Assembly (NCBI GenBank): GCA_030691225.1
Contig: JAUYES010000137.1
Coordinates: 1-10,853, forward strand
Source: Holophaga sp.
GTDB lineage: Bacteria > Acidobacteriota > Holophagae > Holophagales > Holophagaceae
DNA: 10,853 bases
Direction: 5' to 3'
Positions 7,467 through 10,853 of this stretch are shown piece after piece. The notes beneath the pieces are model-generated. The model made no database searches. It worked only from the letters and a program-made list of their open reading frames with translations, and was not told the origin of the DNA. The translations under genes and the position numbers were made by a program. Position 1 is the stretch's first letter. Each line of letters starts with the position of its first letter.

Positions 7467-7492
7467 GCTCGGAGAGTGAAAGCTCTCCGAGC
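7467..7492 (+). other. Strong 10-bp hairpin with GAAA loop between barrel and hydrolase genes
   Basis: GCTCGGAGAG (7467-7476) and CTCTCCGAGC (7483-7492) are perfect inverted complements separated by TGAAAG. In RNA this gives ten pairs plus a U-G closing pair around a GAAA tetraloop, a very stable GNRA hairpin. The bases that follow (CATTGAATGG) contain no T-tract, so it is not a standard intrinsic terminator. It lies 22 nt after the second barrel stop and about 51 nt before the hydrolase start, where a 3'-end stabiliser or processing point would set different mRNA levels for the transport and enzyme genes. Confidence 0.7.
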
Positions 7493-7533
7493 CATTGAAT
7501 GGATATCATCTTCGCCTTTTCCTCGTTCAATTT

Positions 7534-7537
7534 GGAG
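7534..7537 (+). promoter_or_regulatory. Ribosome-binding site deciding the hydrolase start
   Basis: GGAG lies 6 nt before the ATG at 7544. An upstream in-frame ATG at 7499 has no such site, would sit 6 nt after the hairpin stem, and would put 15 residues ahead of the twin-arginine signal. The start at 7544 is therefore preferred. Confidence 0.7.
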
Positions 7538-7543
7538 TTGCCC

Positions 7544-8914
7544 ATGAGCCAAAACGTCGTGTCTCGGCGTCTTTTCTTGCAAGCCACCGCGATGGCCGGA
7601 GTCACGGCGAGTCTAAATGCGGCCACGGGCGAACGACCGCAGGGGCAGCCTTCCAAAAACGCCCTTAAAACCATGATGGGCGTGCCGTTCGAAAAAATGG
7701 ACAAGGTGCGCATTGGCGTGATTGGTGCGGGCCGTCGGGGCCAGAGTGTCATGAGCGATTTGCTCAATGTGCCTCACGTCGAGATCCGGGCCGTTTGCGA
7801 CATCGATCCGCTTATGATCGCCCTCACCAAAAAACGTTTCGCACGCAAGGGTTTGGCGGAACCGCGCTTCTATGGCAAAGACGACCGTGATTTCGAAAAC
7901 CTCTGTCGGCAGGATGATCTGGATTTCATCTTCATCGCCACGCCCTGGGAATGGCACGCCAAGCAGGCCCTTTGCGCCATGCGCCAGGGCAAGCATGTGG
8001 GGGTGGAAGTCCCGGCAGGCGTGACTCTGCCGGAGCTGTGGGAACTGGTGCGCACCAGTGAACAAACGCGCAAGCACTGCATGATGATGGAGAACTGCTG
8101 CTACGGCGATAACGAGATGATGGTGCTCGCCATGGCCCGCCAAGGACTCTTTGGCACCATTACCCATGGCGAGGCCTCCTACATTCATGGTCTGCGAATG
8201 GTCATGAACGAGCAGGATCCGGAAGGTCGTTACGTCAGTGAGGCCACTTGGCGCCGAGCCTGGCACACCAAGGAAAATGGCAATCTCTATCCCACGCATG
8301 GGCTGGGGCCCGTCTGCTGGTACATGGGCATCCACCGGGGCGATCGCCTCGATAGCCTGGTCTCCATGTCCAGCCTGGAGGCTTCCCTTAGCGAAGATCA
8401 GGCGGTCCGCTTCCAAGGGCGGAATGAGAAGTATGTCTGCGGCGATATCAACACCAGCATCCTCCGCACCTTCAAGGGGCGAACGATCCTGCTGCAGCAC
8501 GACACCGTTTCGCCCCGTCCCTACACCCGCCACAACATGATCCAGGGCACGAAGGGGGCCTTTGCCGATTATCCGGAACGCCTGTATCTCGAAGAAGTCG
8601 CGACGAAAACTAAAAGCCATGCCTGGATCGAAGGCGACGAGGCCTTGAAGCCTTACCGTGAACAGTACGTGCATGAACTCTGGAAACGTGTGGGGGATCT
8701 CGCTCGCAAGAATGGTGGTCACGGGGGCATGGACTACATCATGTGTTACCGGGCCGTGGAGTGCATGTTGCAGGGGCTTGCGCCGGATTTCGATGTCTAC
8801 GATGCGGCGGCCTGGAGTGCGCCATTCCCTCTTTCGATCGCGAGCGTCAAGGGTGGCGGTTCCTTGCAAAAAATTCCCGATTTCACCCGTGATCACTGGA
8901 GTCAACTCGCATGA
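7544..8914 (+). CDS. Gfo/Idh/MocA-fold glycoside hydrolase family 109 protein, alpha-N-acetylgalactosaminidase type, Tat-exported
   Basis: This 456-residue protein starts with a twin-arginine signal (SRRLFLQATA, residues 7-16), so it should be exported folded with its cofactor. A Rossmann domain follows, with VRIGVIGAGRRGQ (55-67) and Asp86 in AVCDIDP for NAD. Segments I associate with GH109 are PWEWH (134-138), GVEVPAG (153-159), MMENCCYG (181-188), YIHGLR (213-218), LYPTHGLGP (248-256), HDTVSPRPY (319-327), GHGGMDY (392-398) and VYDAAAW near the end. GH109 enzymes cleave alpha-linked GalNAc by an NAD-dependent redox mechanism; the Tyr249/His252 pair in YPTH matches residues considered catalytic. 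Length is normal (about 440-470). A position I remember as Asp in HDLR is Gly216 here, so specificity may differ. It overlaps the next gene by 4 bp (ATGA). A plain sugar dehydrogenase is the main alternative. Confidence 0.85.
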   Translation: MSQNVVSRRLFLQATAMAGVTASLNAATGERPQGQPSKNALKTMMGVPFEKMDKVRIGVIGAGRRGQSVMSDLLNVPHVEIRAVCDIDPLMIALTKKRFARKGLAEPRFYGKDDRDFENLCRQDDLDFIFIATPWEWHAKQALCAMRQGKHVGVEVPAGVTLPELWELVRTSEQTRKHCMMMENCCYGDNEMMVLAMARQGLFGTITHGEASYIHGLRMVMNEQDPEGRYVSEATWRRAWHTKENGNLYPTHGLGPVCWYMGIHRGDRLDSLVSMSSLEASLSEDQAVRFQGRNEKYVCGDINTSILRTFKGRTILLQHDTVSPRPYTRHNMIQGTKGAFADYPERLYLEEVATKTKSHAWIEGDEALKPYREQYVHELWKRVGDLARKNGGHGGMDYIMCYRAVECMLQGLAPDFDVYDAAAWSAPFPLSIASVKGGGSLQKIPDFTRDHWSQLA

Positions 8915-9777
8915 GCGCACCTTGGCAACGTTCCGGCTGGAAAGCCTTCTCCATGGCCCTGGTGATGGCGCTTGCAACCATGCCTGTTCGGGGAGACGAA
9001 CGCCTGAAAGATATTGCGTGTCGTTCGGTTCACGTGGCCTACGACGCGCCGGAAAGCCTAGCGTTCTACAACGAGGTCAAGGTCGAGAAAAGCGCCTCGG
9101 GCACCTTCTTCATGGTCTGCGGTTGGAAGGACGGCTATTTCGGAATTCAAGAAGGCGGTGACGGTGCAAAGCAGCTGATTTTTTCGGTTTGGGATAGATT
9201 CAAAACCGATGATCCGGGAGCTGTGCCGGATGGCCAACGGGTGATGCTCGTGCACCAGGATCCGAAGGTTCGGGTGGGCCGTTTTGGGGGTGAAGGCACG
9301 GGGGGTCAGAGTTTCCTGGCCTATCCCTGGAAGATCGGGACGACCTATCGCTTCATGGTTTCGGCCAAGCCAGCGGGTCGGCGCACCGAGTTCACGGGCT
9401 GGTTCTTCATGCCGGTAGTGAAGGCTTGGCGCAAGCTCATCACCTTTAGCACGATCACCGAAGGGCGCGGTTTGACCAGTTTTTATTCCTTCATTGAGGA
9501 TTTCAAACGGGATCGAAAATCCACGCGGCATATCCGACAGGCTAGTTATGGCCAGGGTTGGACTCTGGGCCTGGATGGCGAATGGCGCGGCATCGGTGGC
9601 GCTAAATTCACGGCGGATCGCAACCCGGTGCAAAACATCAATGCGGGAATGAAGGAGGGGCGGTTCTTCTTGACTACCGGAGGAACAACTCAAAACACCA
9701 ACACGCCGCTTTGGGGGGCCATGTCTTTGGAAACCCGCGGCGTCCGACCGGAAGATTTGCCCTACGCTAAGAACTAG
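8911..9777 (+). CDS. Secreted DUF3472-family protein
   Basis: This 288-residue protein has a signal peptide (WKAFSMALVMALATMPVRG, cleavage near residue 28). The body then matches the DUF3472 pattern: FYNEVKVEKSASGTFFMVCG (52-70), DGYFGIQE (74-81), LIFSVWD (89-95), VRVGRFGGEGTGGQS (120-134), TYRFMVSAKP (145-154), an aromatic-rich strand around FTGWFFMPVVKAW (161-173), and a C-terminal FTADRNPVQNINAG segment. The Gly- and Trp-rich beta segments suggest a beta-sandwich similar to carbohydrate-binding or lectin folds. Biochemical function of the family is not established to my knowledge. Its ATG overlaps the hydrolase stop (ATGA), with GGAG (8898-8901) 9 nt upstream, so the two proteins are probably made in a fixed ratio and both act outside the cytoplasm. 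A glycan-binding helper or an uncharacterised glycan-active enzyme are reasonable guesses. Confidence 0.82.
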   Translation: MSAPWQRSGWKAFSMALVMALATMPVRGDERLKDIACRSVHVAYDAPESLAFYNEVKVEKSASGTFFMVCGWKDGYFGIQEGGDGAKQLIFSVWDRFKTDDPGAVPDGQRVMLVHQDPKVRVGRFGGEGTGGQSFLAYPWKIGTTYRFMVSAKPAGRRTEFTGWFFMPVVKAWRKLITFSTITEGRGLTSFYSFIEDFKRDRKSTRHIRQASYGQGWTLGLDGEWRGIGGAKFTADRNPVQNINAGMKEGRFFLTTGGTTQNTNTPLWGAMSLETRGVRPEDLPYAKN

Positions 9778-9822
9778 AGCCCATTTTTTTGAAATCTAAT
9801 CCGCCGAAAATTCGACGGCCCT

Positions 9823-9826
9823 GGAG
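9823..9826 (+). promoter_or_regulatory. Ribosome-binding site for a GTG start
   Basis: GGAG is followed after 7 nt by GTG at 9834, which opens the long frame running to the window end. No ATG occurs in that frame near its beginning, and the only earlier candidate (TTG at 9789) has no ribosome-binding site. GTG at 9834 is therefore the best start. Confidence 0.65.
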
Positions 9827-9833
9827 TGCGACT

Positions 9834-10853
9834 GTGGAATCAGCTTCATCTTCTTTTGCGAAAAGCCTATTCAATGCGGTGCCCAGGGTCTTGCCTCGCC
9901 TCGATCCTGGTTTCAGGCCGTTATCCCTGGGGCTGAAGGCCTACCGCAATGCTTTGGCCGCGGAGTCATCTGCAGAACGAGTTTGCATCGCCTTGGAACA
10001 AGCACCGGGTCGCATCACACGCAAGGATTTGGAAATCTTTTCTCCCGCCGCTGGGCGTGACGCCGATAACCTTCGCTACGTTTCCACGATGCTTAATTTT
10101 CTGCTGTGGTCCTGGGGTGGGTGGCGTGTGGTTTTATCGGGCCCCGAGGCGCTCTGCCAAGCCATTGTGGCGGAGTATGCACCGGGGGGCGCGCGAGCCT
10201 TCGATGCGGGCATCATGAGCCAAGCCTTCGATCGTCCCTTTCATATTGAAATCGCTGCGGTAGTGCCCGAGGCGAGCAGTTCGCCCTTGGTGCTCGGCGG
10301 GAATTTGGAGGGTTGCCGCATCGGTTTCGATCTGGGTGCCAGCGATTACAAAGTCGCGGCGGTGATCGATGGGGAAGAGGTCTTTAGTGCCGAATTGCCA
10401 TGGAATCCGAAAGTCGAACCTGACCCGGCCTATCACTACGAGCGCATACAAGCGGGGCTCAAATTGGCGGCCTCACACCTGCCACGGGTGGATGCCATCG
10501 GCGGCAGTTCCGCCGGGATTCTGGTGGATAACCAGGTGATGGTGGCTTCGTTGTTTCGGGCCGTTCCGCCGGAGGTATTCAAGGAGCAGGTCAAGCCGCT
10601 GTTTCAACGATTGCAGACCGAGTGGAACCTGCCGCTGGAAGTGATCAACGATGGTGATGTGACGGCTCTGGCCGGGGCGCTCTCGCTGGGGATGACGGGT
10701 ATGCTGGGCATTGCCATGGGATCGAGCGAGGCTGCGGGCTTTTTGGATCGTTCTGGCCGGATAACGGGTTGGCTCAACGAACTCGCCTTTGCTCCGGTGG
10801 ATGCCAATCCCGAGGCTGGCACTGACGACTGGTCGGGCAACCCTGGCATCGGC
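9834..10853 (+). CDS. ROK-family sugar kinase-like protein with N-terminal extension (partial, 3' end outside window)
   Basis: From GTG at 9834 the frame is open for 340 residues to the window end. The ROK/actin-like ATPase core starts near residue 161: GFDLGASDYKVAAV (164-177) is the phosphate-1 loop, AIGGSSAGILVDNQVMVASLFRA follows around residue 225, and VINDGDVTALAGAL (270-283) holds Asp273 at the catalytic-base position. MLGIAMGSSEAAG and ITGWLNELAF are phosphate-2/adenosine-region motifs. ROK proteins are glucokinase- or N-acetylhexosamine-kinase-like enzymes that phosphorylate a sugar hydroxyl with ATP; some are repressors. Here about 160 extra residues precede the core (KDLEIFSP, NLRYVSTMLNFLLWSWGGWRVVL) without an obvious helix-turn-helix, so I lean to a kinase. 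No signal peptide is apparent, so it should be cytoplasmic. It lies 56 bp after the DUF3472 gene, probably in the same transcript. The zinc-binding Cys cluster, if present, would lie beyond the window. Confidence 0.75.
   Translation, partial: MESASSSFAKSLFNAVPRVLPRLDPGFRPLSLGLKAYRNALAAESSAERVCIALEQAPGRITRKDLEIFSPAAGRDADNLRYVSTMLNFLLWSWGGWRVVLSGPEALCQAIVAEYAPGGARAFDAGIMSQAFDRPFHIEIAAVVPEASSSPLVLGGNLEGCRIGFDLGASDYKVAAVIDGEEVFSAELPWNPKVEPDPAYHYERIQAGLKLAASHLPRVDAIGGSSAGILVDNQVMVASLFRAVPPEVFKEQVKPLFQRLQTEWNLPLEVINDGDVTALAGALSLGMTGMLGIAMGSSEAAGFLDRSGRITGWLNELAFAPVDANPEAGTDDWSGNPGIG

Noticed and set aside
7467..7492. Calling the hairpin an intrinsic terminator
   Set aside because: There is no T-tract after the stem; the following bases are mixed. 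It is reported as an RNA hairpin of uncertain role instead.
7613..8977. Very long open frame (454 codons) on the minus strand, opposite the hydrolase
   Set aside because: The plus-strand protein has unmistakable conserved motifs throughout. The antisense reading has low-complexity, His- and Ala-rich composition and no recognisable domain; it is a by-product of GC-biased codon use.
9058..9693. 211-codon minus-strand frame opposite the DUF3472 gene
   Set aside because: The DUF3472 motifs on the plus strand are clear; the antisense product is unstructured in appearance.
9801..9818. Imperfect inverted repeat CCGCCGAA/TTCGACGG before the ROK gene
   Set aside because: One internal mismatch and a loop of only two bases make it a weak structure; chance is a sufficient explanation.

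Overview
The window looks like part of a chromosomal carbohydrate-use locus from a Gram-negative, non-model bacterium. Three consecutive outer-membrane beta-barrel genes, one of them a TonB-dependent receptor of about 1,050 residues with an N-terminal carboxypeptidase-regulatory-like domain and no SusD partner, suggest an acidobacterium, possibly of the Holophaga/Geothrix type. This placement comes from gene style and moderate GC content, not from a phylogenetic marker. No tRNA, rRNA, CRISPR array, transposase or other mobile element was seen.

Left arm (minus strand, about 2522 down to 1 and beyond): three tightly packed genes joined by stop/start overlaps. In transcription order they are an extended-SDR nucleotide-sugar epimerase, an NDP-sugar nucleotidyltransferase and an APH-fold sugar kinase resembling N-acetylhexosamine 1-kinase, which runs off the window edge. 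Together they could phosphorylate a free sugar at C1, load it onto a nucleotide and interconvert the product by 4-epimerisation.

Centre (2523-2861): a divergent control region. It holds a perfect 10-bp palindrome resembling a LacI-family operator core, an A-rich stretch, a sigma70-like promoter candidate pointing right, and a leader that is very rich in C and almost free of G.

Right arm (plus strand, 2862 to the end): small beta-barrel, TonB-dependent receptor, second small beta-barrel, a strong 10-bp hairpin without a T-tract, then a Tat-exported Gfo/Idh/MocA-fold protein that matches glycoside hydrolase family 109 (alpha-N-acetylgalactosaminidase type), a secreted DUF3472 protein that overlaps it by four bases, and an ROK-type protein with a long N-terminal extension that runs off the right edge.

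Working model (inference): the right arm captures and cleaves alpha-GalNAc-bearing glycans at the envelope. The left arm turns the freed amino sugar directly into UDP-sugars through a C1 kinase, a nucleotidyltransferase and an epimerase. The ROK protein may offer a competing catabolic kinase or act as a sensor. The combination resembles the logic of the bifidobacterial lacto-N-biose pathway, but with a hydrolase in place of the phosphorylase and a nucleotidyltransferase in place of the uridylyltransferase.
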